Shown one piece after another: positions 1 through 7,349 of a stretch of DNA of 64,000 bases. A program made the position numbers and the translations under genes. Each line of letters opens with the position of its first letter. Position 1 is the stretch's first letter. The stretch is from Sphingomonas sp. Leaf21 (GTDB lineage: Bacteria; Pseudomonadota; Alphaproteobacteria; Sphingomonadales; Sphingomonadaceae): NCBI RefSeq assembly GCF_916858675.1, contig NZ_CAKASM010000008.1, positions 62,001 to 126,000 on the forward strand, read 5' to 3'. The notes below the pieces were generated by a model. That model saw only the letters and a list, made by a program, of their open reading frames with translations, did not search any database and was not told where the DNA came from.

Positions 1-631
1 CGAAACGCGCATCGGCCTCGCGACGGCGCTCTGCCTCCTCGTCGCCAAACCACGAACGGACCTCATCCCCGGCGCGCGCGAAGAAGCCGCGATCCTCATA
101 GTCATAGCCCTGCGGCTGGCGACCATAATCGCGGCCCGACTGCTGGCGGCCATGTTCGCCGCGGCCCTGGCGGTCGTCACGGCCGTAGCGGTCGCCGGTA
201 TAGCCATAGCCGCGCGAGGAATCGCCATAGCCGCGCGACGTATCGCTATAACCCGACGGACGATAACCGTCGCGGCCCTGCTCGCGCTGGCCACCGCGAT
301 AGCTGTCGCGGGCATAGGCGCCATATTCGCCCGAGCGGCCCTCGCCATAACGGCCCTCGTAGGAGCGGCTGCCGAAATCCTGGCGCGAACCACGATAGGA
401 GTCATTCTGGTCGTGGCCGTAACGGCCATAGCCCTGGTTGCCGTAATCGCGTGCGCCATAGCCGCGACGGCCATCGTTCCGGTTGTCGTCACGATCGTCG
501 TCATACGCACCAGCGGCTTCGTAATCGCGCGCACTGGAATAGGTATAGTCCCGCCCCGAGCCGTAATCCCGGCCATAGTCGAAGTCGCGATTGCCACGGT
601 TGGCATCGCGCGAATAGCGATCGTAAGCCAT
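1..631 (-). CDS. SWFGD-domain low-complexity protein (3' end outside window)
   Basis: Read on the minus strand from an ATG at 631 preceded by AGGAGG at 641-646, the frame stays open to the window edge (about 210 codons seen). The protein is hydrophilic and highly repetitive in Tyr, Gly, Arg, Asp and Ser (units such as RGYGDSSRGYGYTGDRYGRD). Near the window edge it reads RSWFGDEEAERRREADARF, which matches the SWFGD motif of small sphingomonad/alphaproteobacterial proteins of unknown role. No signal peptide or membrane segment is visible. The stop codon is beyond base 1. Long plus-strand frames over this region are antisense shadows of the repeats. Confidence 0.8.
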   Translation of the reverse strand, partial: MAYDRYSRDANRGNRDFDYGRDYGSGRDYTYSSARDYEAAGAYDDDRDDNRNDGRRGYGARDYGNQGYGRYGHDQNDSYRGSRQDFGSRSYEGRYGEGRSGEYGAYARDSYRGGQREQGRDGYRPSGYSDTSRGYGDSSRGYGYTGDRYGRDDRQGRGEHGRQQSGRDYGRQPQGYDYEDRGFFARAGDEVRSWFGDEEAERRREADARF

Positions 632-880
632 CCTAAAACCTCCTGAAAATCGGTCCTGCGGGGGCCGACGCCGCTCGACTGGCGGGCCGTACCTTCCGAC
701 GGTTTCAATGAGGCAGAGCAAGACAGGTTCCGTTGCCGGGATGCCGCGCACGACGGAATGCCCGACAGGAAAGGCCGAAAGCGACGCAAAAAATTTTGAC
801 GGCGGCGGGCTTTGCGGTGTTGCGTCGCCCCGGATCAGCGGCTAATGGCGTCGCTCCCGACCACGGTCGGGATATGGGGC

Positions 881-956
881 GGGGCTGTAGCTCAGATGGG
901 AGAGCGCTGCAATCGCACTGCAGAGGTCAGGGGTTCGATTCCCCTCAGCTCCACCA
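881..956 (+). tRNA. tRNA-Ala (anticodon CGC), integration target
   Basis: Complete cloverleaf: acceptor GGGGCTG at 881-887 pairs with CAGCTCC at 946-952, D arm GCTC/GAGC, anticodon stem CTGCA/TGCAG enclosing loop ATCGCAC (anticodon CGC), T arm AGGGG/CCCCT with loop TTCGATT, discriminator A and encoded CCA at 954-956. The 3' part, from the T loop to beyond the CCA, is duplicated at 8483-8506, so the gene is the attachment site of the adjacent integrative element and was restored intact by insertion. Confidence 0.97.
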
Positions 957-961
957 CCCCG
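938..961 (+). repeat. attL (24-bp direct repeat, tRNA 3' end)
   Basis: Identical to 8483-8506. It starts in the T loop of tRNA-Ala and ends five bases after the encoded CCA; the flanking bases differ on both sides, so the repeat is exactly 24 bp. Confidence 0.9.
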
Positions 962-1017
962 CACTAGGCATTGAAAAGCCTAGAGAATGGCAGAAATCCA
1001 AGGCTTTTTACAAGCGT

Positions 1018-1029
1018 CTAGTACAAAGG
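1018..1029 (+). repeat. candidate integrase arm site, left copy
   Basis: CTAGTACAAAGG recurs perfectly at 8402-8413 in the same orientation. The left copy lies 57 bp inside attL and the right copy 70 bp inside attR. Paired short repeats just inside both att cores are where tyrosine integrases of this type bind arm sites; that role is an inference. Confidence 0.5.
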
Positions 1030-1046
1030 TACGAGGACGGAAGCCT

Positions 1047-2597
1047 ATGTGTTCATACCTCCACCGCGCCCCGAACGGGGTCTATTATTTCCGTATGGGT
1101 ATCCCTGCGGACTTGCGCCCCTTCATGGCTGGCAAGCGGGAGATTAAGCGATCCTTGGGCCTAAAGGACCGGGAAGCGGCTAAGGCTCTCATTCCCGATA
1201 TGACAAAAACGGCTCATGCCCTGCTGAGGCAAGCTGAGCGGGATCGTGATACGGCTGCAAAGCCAGTTGCCAAGCCATCGCACCCTAAATCTGCTGCTGC
1301 ATTGGAGCGGGAACGGAGCCGGTGGGAAGCTGAGCAAGAGCAATCCGACCATCTGGCCGATGCCCTGTTCGCCTCTGACATGGAAATTGAGCGGCTAGGC
1401 CCGATCATGGATGCCGTTGCGGCTGGGATCGAGCCGGATGCTCCTGTGTCCGATATTGTCAGGGCCGGGAAGCTGGCCGTAGAGCATGAGCGGGAGAATG
1501 CCGGGGCATTGGTCGCTAGCTTGCAAGCCCGCTATGGAAAGAATGACCGCGCATCGGGAGGTCAAATCCAAGCCGTTGAATGCAAGCCCGCTACCGTGTC
1601 CGGCCTGTATCTCGACAAGGATATCCTAGATCGCTGGGCCACAGAGCGCGGTGTCGTCCCCAAGGGCAAGGATACGCATCGAGCCGTAGCCGAATGGTTC
1701 TATGCCCGGACTGAGCGCAAGCCGGTCGAGCGGATTACCCGGCAGGACGTGCTAGCCTTCAAGGACAAGCTACTTGCTGAGGGGCAATCTCCGACGAATA
1801 CGAACGCCAAGCTATCCCGGCTGCGGACCTTAATAAGCTGGGCGTACCAGAACGATTTGACCTCATCTAACGTAGCAGCGGGGATTAGCGTCAAGGTTGC
1901 CGACAGCGGCAAGGGCAAGCGGCTTCCCTTCGCATTGGACGAGCTACAAGCCATCTTCGCCAGCCCGGTCTATGCCAACGGGGATCGACCTAGAAGCGGC
2001 AAGGGAGAGGCGGCTTATTGGCTCCCGCTGCTGGGACTGTTCACCGGGGCGCGGCTAGAGGAAATTGGCCAGCTTCGCGTATCGGACGTGCAGCGACGGG
2101 AGTATCCCGATCAGGATGGCAAGATGCTTGCCGGATGGTTCCTGCATATCACGGAGGCGACAGACGATCAGGGGCAGGCCAACCGGATCAAGAATGCTGC
2201 CAGCGAAAGGCTAGTGCCATTGCATCCTGAGATAGAGCGGCTGGGCTTCATTGCTTATGTTGAGACGCTAAAGGATCAAAAGGGTAGAGTGTTCCCGGAC
2301 CTAGTACCGAACGTCTATGGTCGCCTGACAGCCAAGTGGGGCGAATGGTTTGGACCCTATATGCGAACGGTTTGCGGTGTCACTGACAAGCGTAAGGTCT
2401 TCCATTCATTCCGTCATACCTTCAAGGACTACAGCCGTCGGGCTAGAATGCCTGAGGGTATCCAACGTCAAATCATGGGACACGCTGGTAAAGACGTAGC
2501 GGATGATTATGGCAGCGGCTATGATCTTCACAGCTTAGCAGAGGCAATGGCATCCTATCGGGTGCCGGGGCTTGCTATTTCCAGCCCGATCAAGTAG
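1047..2597 (+). CDS. int: Tyrosine recombinase/integrase of the tRNA-Ala element
   Basis: Site-specific recombinase of 516 residues. The N-terminus (CSYLHRAPNGVYYFRMGIPA) resembles the N-terminal DUF6538-like segment of alphaproteobacterial integrases, followed by a core-binding domain (about 205-285) and a catalytic domain. Catalytic residues seen: Arg336 in TGARLEE, His453 and Arg456 in HSFRHTF, His479 in GHAG, and nucleophile Tyr488 in DDYG. ATG 1047 was chosen because the family motif starts there and GGACGGAAG lies upstream; an in-frame ATG at 987 would add 20 residues. It lies next to attL and presumably catalyses integration and excision at the tRNA. Confidence 0.93.
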   Translation: MCSYLHRAPNGVYYFRMGIPADLRPFMAGKREIKRSLGLKDREAAKALIPDMTKTAHALLRQAERDRDTAAKPVAKPSHPKSAAALERERSRWEAEQEQSDHLADALFASDMEIERLGPIMDAVAAGIEPDAPVSDIVRAGKLAVEHERENAGALVASLQARYGKNDRASGGQIQAVECKPATVSGLYLDKDILDRWATERGVVPKGKDTHRAVAEWFYARTERKPVERITRQDVLAFKDKLLAEGQSPTNTNAKLSRLRTLISWAYQNDLTSSNVAAGISVKVADSGKGKRLPFALDELQAIFASPVYANGDRPRSGKGEAAYWLPLLGLFTGARLEEIGQLRVSDVQRREYPDQDGKMLAGWFLHITEATDDQGQANRIKNAASERLVPLHPEIERLGFIAYVETLKDQKGRVFPDLVPNVYGRLTAKWGEWFGPYMRTVCGVTDKRKVFHSFRHTFKDYSRRARMPEGIQRQIMGHAGKDVADDYGSGYDLHSLAEAMASYRVPGLAISSPIK

Positions 2598-3095
2598 GGG
2601 GCGGATTGCATGGAACGGGCCGATTAGAGAGCGGTCCAGACAGCCATGCCGTTTAGTAGATCATGCGATCAGCTACCAATGCGACGGCTACGGCTAGAGC
2701 GGCGATGACCAGAGAATGACCGAACGGTGTAATAGCCAACGGCTATCCTGTCTTATGCGCCTTCGGGTGACGGTGACGCCTTCGGGTTGATCTAAGAGCG
2801 CCGACTTAATCGGTAAGGGATAGTCGGACGGCTTGCCAGCCTAGCGATAGGCTGAGGAAAGCGGTGAGGAGCAATGCTCTAGGCCGTGACGGGGACCGGA
2901 TAAGACCGGGGTACGTCCAGCATTTCACGGTCGAGGGTCAACCTCGCCGCCTGTTCCGTCGCCTCGACAGCAAACCCAAACATACAGATACCCGATTTTG
3001 CCCCAGAGCCGCCCGTGTGGAGCGATTTGGAAGCGGTCGGGTATCTGTAGGCCGGGATAGCCTAGAAGCTCTGTGTGAGTCTCCTAGGCAGGATT
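2598..3095. other. Non-coding stretch of the element with a 13-bp inverted repeat
   Basis: About 500 bp between the convergent integrase and the four-gene operon. No convincing ORF: the plus-strand frames beginning at 2864 and 3075 run into the antisense of the downstream gene. It holds a perfect 13-bp inverted repeat (2983-2995 and 3037-3049), and a tandem-like pair GCGCCTTCGGGT / ACGCCTTCGGGT at about 2757-2787. Confidence 0.6.
2983..3049. repeat. 13-bp perfect inverted repeat
   Basis: TACAGATACCCGA at 2983-2995 and its reverse complement TCGGGTATCTGTA at 3037-3049 enclose 41 bp. There is no T-run, so it is not a standard terminator. Candidates are a recombinase or replication-protein site, or the base of a structured RNA. 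Confidence 0.6.
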
Positions 3096-3923
3096 TCAGG
3101 CATTCGGCCCGAGCGGTACGCCAGCCTCACGGCGGGCAGCTTCCCCGGTCGGGGTCACACGGTATCCTGTGCCACTCGCCATGTAGCCAATGTCGCCTAC
3201 CGGGGTGCCATTGGATCGACGGGCCGCGTCCCCGGTCAATCCTACCCGGATGCCGGTCACGTCCTGCCCGCCCCTGTAGGGATCATAGCCGGTCATGCTC
3301 TGCCCCACCTGGGGGCCGGTGGGAGCCTGATTGACGAGGGTATAGCCGGTTGGCCCCTGTACCCACTGCGGGCCGCTTGCCGGGGCCTGAGCGGGCGTAG
3401 CGGGAGCCTGTGAGGCGGGAGCGCCAGTGAAGCCGAACGAGCTATTGGCCGTCTGACCCGGTGCCAGCGTAGTTGCGTCGGGAACATCGGGGGTATCGGC
3501 AAAGGCTTCTGCCGTGCTGCCTAGCGCATCCTCAATGGTCCAATTGGCTGCATCAGCCTCCGTCACTTCACCTTTGCTGATAGCCAGCGCCTTGGCATCC
3601 TCAAGGATCATGGGAGCAAGGCCATCAAGGCAACTGTCATCACCGGTGTTATTGTACTCGGTAAGCGCTTTATCATACAGCGCAACGGTCGCATCATCGC
3701 TATTGTGAATAAGATCAACGGCAAGATGCAGCGTATTACCCATAGCAGGGACACGGGCAATGAAGCCATCAATAGCATTCTTGTAGGCGATATTGGCAGG
3801 ATAGCCCTTAGCCAATTCAGCCGTAGCGGCTTGCTGTACGGTGCGAGGATTGTGACCATGTACGGCGATCAGCGAAAGAGCCGCCTTGACCTTGATGGCC
3901 TGACGGGGAGTTAGTGCGGTCAT
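3096..3923 (-). CDS. Unknown element protein with C-terminal internal repeat
   Basis: 275 residues, last gene of the four-gene operon. No family recognised. The N-terminal half (1-150) looks alpha-helical and acidic, followed by an Ala/Pro-rich linker (about 165-195) and a C-terminal part with two related units: GIRVGLTGDAARRSNGTPVG and GYRVTPTGEAARREAGVPLG. No signal peptide or membrane helix. The start ATG overlaps the stop of the upstream gene (ATGA at 3923-3920), implying translational coupling. Its plus-strand companions are shadows. Confidence 0.75.
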   Translation of the reverse strand: MTALTPRQAIKVKAALSLIAVHGHNPRTVQQAATAELAKGYPANIAYKNAIDGFIARVPAMGNTLHLAVDLIHNSDDATVALYDKALTEYNNTGDDSCLDGLAPMILEDAKALAISKGEVTEADAANWTIEDALGSTAEAFADTPDVPDATTLAPGQTANSSFGFTGAPASQAPATPAQAPASGPQWVQGPTGYTLVNQAPTGPQVGQSMTGYDPYRGGQDVTGIRVGLTGDAARRSNGTPVGDIGYMASGTGYRVTPTGEAARREAGVPLGPNA

Positions 3924-4477
3924 GTGGTTTCCTTGAACATATCGAGAATGTGGGGCTTTGCCGGTTTGGCAGCGGGGATCGGGTCAGCATCGGCTATCGC
4001 GGCGATAGGTGGGATGATCCCCTTACGGATCGCTGCGGCGAGGTATTGGAGGGCAAACTTGCAATCCTTGGCCCGGAGGTACGGACGGCCAGCAGCTTCC
4101 CAGAGAGCGTGAATGTCACCGGCCATACGGCGGGCTATCTGTTGAGCATCATCAGGGAGGTCGTAGAGTGCAGGCGGCACGGGATTGCCTGCCAGCTTAG
4201 GCCAGTTGGCTTCATGCTCTAGCGCCTGCCTTGTCAGCAGCACGGACAAGTTACCGGCTTCAACGGGGATGAATGCAGCGGCCAAGGGGGCATCGGCCTT
4301 CATCAGCCATGTAGAGACAGCGGTGTATTCTACATGGGCTTTAACGGCATCGGCATAGGGAGCCGCCAACTTCATCAGATCATCTAGGTTCTGCGGGATA
4401 AGCGCGACCTTGGGTACGTAGTCTGGGCGGGAGGGCTTAGGTGCGCCTCCCGTTCCCCAGTCTTGCGGATCAGGCAT
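3920..4477 (-). CDS. Unknown element protein, 185 aa
   Basis: Third gene of the operon. Not recognised. It begins with a Pro-rich, charged N-terminus (MPDPQDWGTGGAPKPSRPDY) followed by a largely helical body; no membrane segment or nucleotide-binding motif is visible. The ATG at 4477 shares a base with the preceding stop (TAATG), and its own stop overlaps the next start (ATGA), so the three genes are probably translated together. A structural or accessory role is only a guess. Confidence 0.75.
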   Translation of the reverse strand: MPDPQDWGTGGAPKPSRPDYVPKVALIPQNLDDLMKLAAPYADAVKAHVEYTAVSTWLMKADAPLAAAFIPVEAGNLSVLLTRQALEHEANWPKLAGNPVPPALYDLPDDAQQIARRMAGDIHALWEAAGRPYLRAKDCKFALQYLAAAIRKGIIPPIAAIADADPIPAAKPAKPHILDMFKETT

Positions 4478-4989
4478 TAGAACGGGGCAAACCCGTTGCC
4501 AACATACCCCCGCTGCTTAGCTCGCAAGTAGGTATTCATAGCCTCGGCAGGCTTACCGGGTGCAAGGGCCATGATGCTGGCAGGAATAGCATTGGGCTTC
4601 TCAGTTAGCAGATATTCGTAAGCATCATCGTCAAGAGCGGAGAAGCCATCGCATTCATGCTGCTTAGGCAGACTAGCCTTTGCAGCCATGTCCCAAGTAT
4701 CTTTCATATACTTGATCGTGAACGAGCTACGAAGGAGATTGTCACCGGGCTTTACCTCAACGCGGATATCAGAGAAGCGGGCAAGCCGTTGAGTACGGGC
4801 CTCTACCTGTTCATCAGCAAGGGCAGCAGCAAAGCGATCCTTGGCATCCTTCAATGCTTTGTCGATCTCATTGGCCTTATCGATGGCAGGCTTGCCAAGG
4901 ATATCGATATAGTTGTTCACCTTGAGCAATTCGGCACTGAGCGTTTCAATCTCAATGGCGATAGCAGCAAGGGTATCTTTGTTGGTCAT
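4477..4989 (-). CDS. Unknown element protein, helical N-terminus
   Basis: 170 residues, second gene of the operon, with a clear ribosome site (AAGGAAAA) upstream of the ATG at 4989. Residues 1-65 are rich in Ala, Glu, Lys, Asp and Leu with heptad-like spacing, suggesting a coiled coil; the C-terminal half is compact and mixed. No known domain was recognised. The spacing to the upstream gene is 27 bp and the downstream gene overlaps by one base. Confidence 0.75.
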   Translation of the reverse strand: MTNKDTLAAIAIEIETLSAELLKVNNYIDILGKPAIDKANEIDKALKDAKDRFAAALADEQVEARTQRLARFSDIRVEVKPGDNLLRSSFTIKYMKDTWDMAAKASLPKQHECDGFSALDDDAYEYLLTEKPNAIPASIMALAPGKPAEAMNTYLRAKQRGYVGNGFAPF

Positions 4990-5016
4990 GGCTTTTCCTT
5001 ATGTGAATTGAATGAA

Positions 5017-5280
5017 TTAGATTTGCGGAGCGGATGCCCCGAGCCTCAGCTTTTCATTGCGATAGGTATAAATGGTCCCGCTATCTGCATCAGCAGCGGC
5101 CATCAGCTTAGCAATAGACGGACGGCCAGCGGGCTTAGTCTTTGCATATTCGGGGAGCGGGATACCTAGGATATCCAAGCAAAGTCGGAAGCCGCCACGG
5201 ACACGGCTATCTACCTTGTCGATATGAGCAGCAACGCGGGGATCATCGAGACGGTCGAGATTAATAGGCACCGGGTTCAT
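5017..5280 (-). CDS. Small unknown element protein, first gene of operon
   Basis: 87 residues, basic overall, with an ATG at 5280 and AAGGA seven bases upstream. A segment around residues 50-80 (GRPSIAKLMAAADADSGTIY followed by TYRNEKLR) could be a short helix-turn-helix, which would fit a regulator or DNA-binding role, but this is weak. It is the promoter-proximal gene of the set running to 3096. Confidence 0.65.
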   Translation of the reverse strand: MNPVPINLDRLDDPRVAAHIDKVDSRVRGGFRLCLDILGIPLPEYAKTKPAGRPSIAKLMAAADADSGTIYTYRNEKLRLGASAPQI

Positions 5281-5390
5281 AGGTTATCCTTTGATATGGG
5301 TGGAGTAATATTGACAAATGTTACAGACAGACGGCCCGCTTGCACGTAAGCAAACGGGATCAGATAAATTGCAGCTATAGAAGGGGTGCG

Positions 5391-5430
5391 CCTGCTAGCT
5401 ACCAACGAGGGCAATGCTATAGCTAGCAGG
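5391..5430. repeat. 11-bp inverted repeat
   Basis: CCTGCTAGCTA at 5391-5401 and TAGCTAGCAGG at 5420-5430 are exact reverse complements around an 18-bp loop. No T-run follows on either strand. Confidence 0.6.
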
Positions 5431-5505
5431 CTGGCAATTGCTCAGGGCCGATGGGCATCATTGGTTTAGATGAGCAATGCGTATAATGAGAATTGATTAC
5501 AACTC

Positions 5506-5579
5506 TCAGATAGGCCCAATAGCAACAGACGGCTCTAAGGCAACAGAAAACCCCTTAGAACCCTACTGGGCCTATCTGA
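5506..5579. repeat. Nested hairpin (13-bp outer, 7-bp inner stem)
   Basis: TCAGATAGGCCCA at 5506-5518 pairs exactly with TGGGCCTATCTGA at 5567-5579. Inside it, TCTAAGG (about 5533-5539) pairs with CCTTAGA (about 5553-5559). The two-tier stem resembles a structured RNA or a cruciform-forming replication or recombination site. It has no following T-run. Confidence 0.65.
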
Positions 5580-5831
5580 AAACTGTAACGGATCATTCCT
5601 CAGATTGCTCAGCGATCAGGCAGTCGTCCACGTCCCCGCTAGGGGGCGGGGCCGCAGCCGCCTCGGCATAGGCTATTTGGAAGCCATGACCAGAACCCAG
5701 ATATGTCTAAGCCATCACGATACAAAGACTAGGGGTGCCTCGGTATCGGATCACTGAGCAATCAGAAGAATGAATGATCTTGCATGAGATATACGGATGC
5801 AAGCCGTAGAGTACCAATGATCTATACTGCT

Positions 5832-5988
5832 AGTATGATCGTTAGATTTGATAGATGTAGCTGTATCCCGTGGTCCCCCCGGACAGATAGATATCCGGAT
5901 TGAGTAAATCCGTTCTGTCACTATGGAGGAGCACTACAGCAGCATGATCGTTGAGTTTGATTAGCGCAGCTTGTATTGCCCGTGGTCC
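5832..5988 (+). repeat. Imperfect direct repeat, about 45 bp, two copies
   Basis: Copy 1 (about 5832-5875) and copy 2 (about 5942-5988) both begin ATGATCGTT, share TTTGAT and AGC, and end in CCCGTGGTCC; the second is three bases longer between TTTGAT and CCCGTGG. Copy 1 is followed by a small hairpin (CCGGA ... TCCGG at about 5879-5898). Both copies contain an ATG-initiated frame (MIVRFDR... and MIVEFD then TAG). Confidence 0.55.
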
Positions 5989-6408
5989 GATACCCTGCAT
6001 CATCTAATCAAAGATGGCACAGCCCGTCGCTCTTAAGCTAAGCCTTGCGGCCTTCAGTATCTTAGCAGTTGCGTATGCCCTGCCGCTGATGCGGCTTACG
6101 TTGCTCCGGCTAAACGGACGCTGGCGGTAATGAATGGTATTAATGGTACTAGCCGCACAACCTCATGGTCGCACGTAAGGCGGTGTTAGATCAGGTCTAG
6201 GACTAGATCGTGCCTGTTAATTCCTTAGGGATATCTCAACATATAGATACGTGAGGGTTCCCATTGCCTAACGGTCCCGAAATGCCCGTCCGACTTATGG
6301 CGCAACTTGGCCAGCCTCATACAGCCCCGTACAGGGCCGCCAAGGCATCCCGGCTAGGTCGATACCCAGAGCCTCCCATATCGACTCCTGTGGCCGTCTC
6401 TGGCCAAT

Positions 6409-6999
6409 CTAGCGGGCCTGCAATGCGCCAGCCTTCTCGACCCGTTGAATGGCAGCGCGGGATACCCCGTACTCGGCAGCGAGGGCGCCAAGAGACAGGC
6501 CCTGTGACCGCTTCGACCGGATGGCGGCATGTTGCTCAGCGGTAAGGGCCGATGGCCTGCCAAGGGTTTTGCCCTCAGCCTTGGCACGGCTCAGACCGGC
6601 TTGCGTCCGCTCTACCAGCAAGTCCCGCTCAAACTCAGCTACGGCAGCGATAACGCCCATTGTCATCTTGCCTGCGGGGCTGGTCAGATCGACGCCACCA
6701 AGGGCTAGGCAATGCACCTTCACGCCCTCACTAGCGAGGCTATCGACCGTGGCCCGAACGTCCATGGCATTGCGGCCTAGCCGATCGAGCTTGGTAACGA
6801 TCAGGATATCCCCGGCTTCCAGCTTATCGACCAGCTTGGCAAAGCCCTTGCGCTCCATAGCAGCAACGGACCCCGACACCGTCTCAGCTACGATACGCTT
6901 GGGATCGACCTTGAAGCCTGCCCCTTCAATCTCCCGAGCTTGGTTCTCTGTGGTCTGATCGGCAGTGCTGACACGGCAGTAAGCGAAGGTGCGAGCCAT
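6409..6999 (-). CDS. Serine recombinase (resolvase/invertase family)
   Basis: 196-residue small serine recombinase. The N-terminal catalytic domain has the nucleophile Ser11 in YCRVSTADQ, followed by VTKLDRLGRN and the Arg-rich active-site segment; the long E helix carries AEFERDLLVERTQAGLSRAK. The C-terminal helix-turn-helix is GRPSALTA...GALAAEYGVSRAAIQRVE. AGGAGG lies directly upstream of the ATG at 6999. Upstream DNA has repeated TGTATCG half-sites. It may resolve element dimers, invert a segment or regulate itself; which of these is not visible. Confidence 0.93.
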   Translation of the reverse strand: MARTFAYCRVSTADQTTENQAREIEGAGFKVDPKRIVAETVSGSVAAMERKGFAKLVDKLEAGDILIVTKLDRLGRNAMDVRATVDSLASEGVKVHCLALGGVDLTSPAGKMTMGVIAAVAEFERDLLVERTQAGLSRAKAEGKTLGRPSALTAEQHAAIRSKRSQGLSLGALAAEYGVSRAAIQRVEKAGALQAR

Positions 7000-7349
7000 T
7001 ATGGCCTCCTGTATCGATAACGTGCATCGCTATATCTACTGTATCGATACCTGTGTCAAGCTATGTTCCGATACAATGATCCCCCGTGTATCGTAACCGG
7101 TCGATTTAGATACATGTCACCGGCAAGGGCTAGTCATGCCGTGTCGATCTAGCTGGGCTGGATCATCGCAACTGTGACACGTCATGCAGGGATGGAGACT
7201 ACGCGCAATAATGCAGGTCGCGCTAGGCGTGTCATAATCGTGTGAGGCTGGGCAGGGTGGGTATACGGGGTAAACGGTCGCTCACTCTTGTTTGATTGCC
7301 CTCTCGCATATCACTACCGAAAATAGGTCGTAGGCGGTATCAACCCTCT
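7000..7349. other. Intergenic region between divergent resolvase and DUF2971 gene
   Basis: About 350 bp. The resolvase-proximal part (7010-7093) holds a cluster of TGTATCG-type half-sites; the rest is AT-richer with no convincing ORF and would carry both divergent promoters. An in-frame TTG at 7296 could extend the DUF2971 gene, but no ribosome site supports it. Confidence 0.55.
7010..7093. promoter_or_regulatory. Putative resolvase binding sites (res/operator)
   Basis: TGTATCGATA occurs at 7010-7019 and again at 7040-7049 (30 bp apart, both within near-palindromes GTATCGATA), then CGATACA (7070-7075 region) faces TGTATCG at 7087-7093. Four half-sites directly upstream of a serine recombinase match the layout of a res site or auto-operator. 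Binding is inferred from position. Confidence 0.6.

Larger units (their letters stand above)
5281..6408. other. 1.1 kb non-coding, repeat-rich core of the element
   Basis: No ORF of more than about 65 codons with coding character. The stretch holds several inverted repeats (5391-5430, 5506-5579, 5779-5803), an imperfect direct repeat (about 5832-5875 and 5942-5988) and the operon promoter region. Such density of structure suggests an origin, a recombination site or small RNA genes rather than empty DNA. Confidence 0.6.

Noticed and set aside
152..646. Plus-strand ORFs over the left end (Ala/Ile-rich)
   Set aside because: They are antisense to the repetitive SWFGD gene, whose minus-strand frame has a ribosome site and recognisable family motif.
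2757..2787. Short repeat CGCCTTCGGGT as a CRISPR-like or iteron series
   Set aside because: Only two copies; not enough for a series.
2864..3413. Plus-strand ORFs in the element
   Set aside because: They overlap the antisense of the 275-aa gene and lack ribosome sites; the minus-strand operon has overlapping stops and starts that argue for real genes.
7296..7349. TTG start extending the DUF2971 gene
   Set aside because: No ribosome site and no homology to the family; the ATG at 7350 is preferred.
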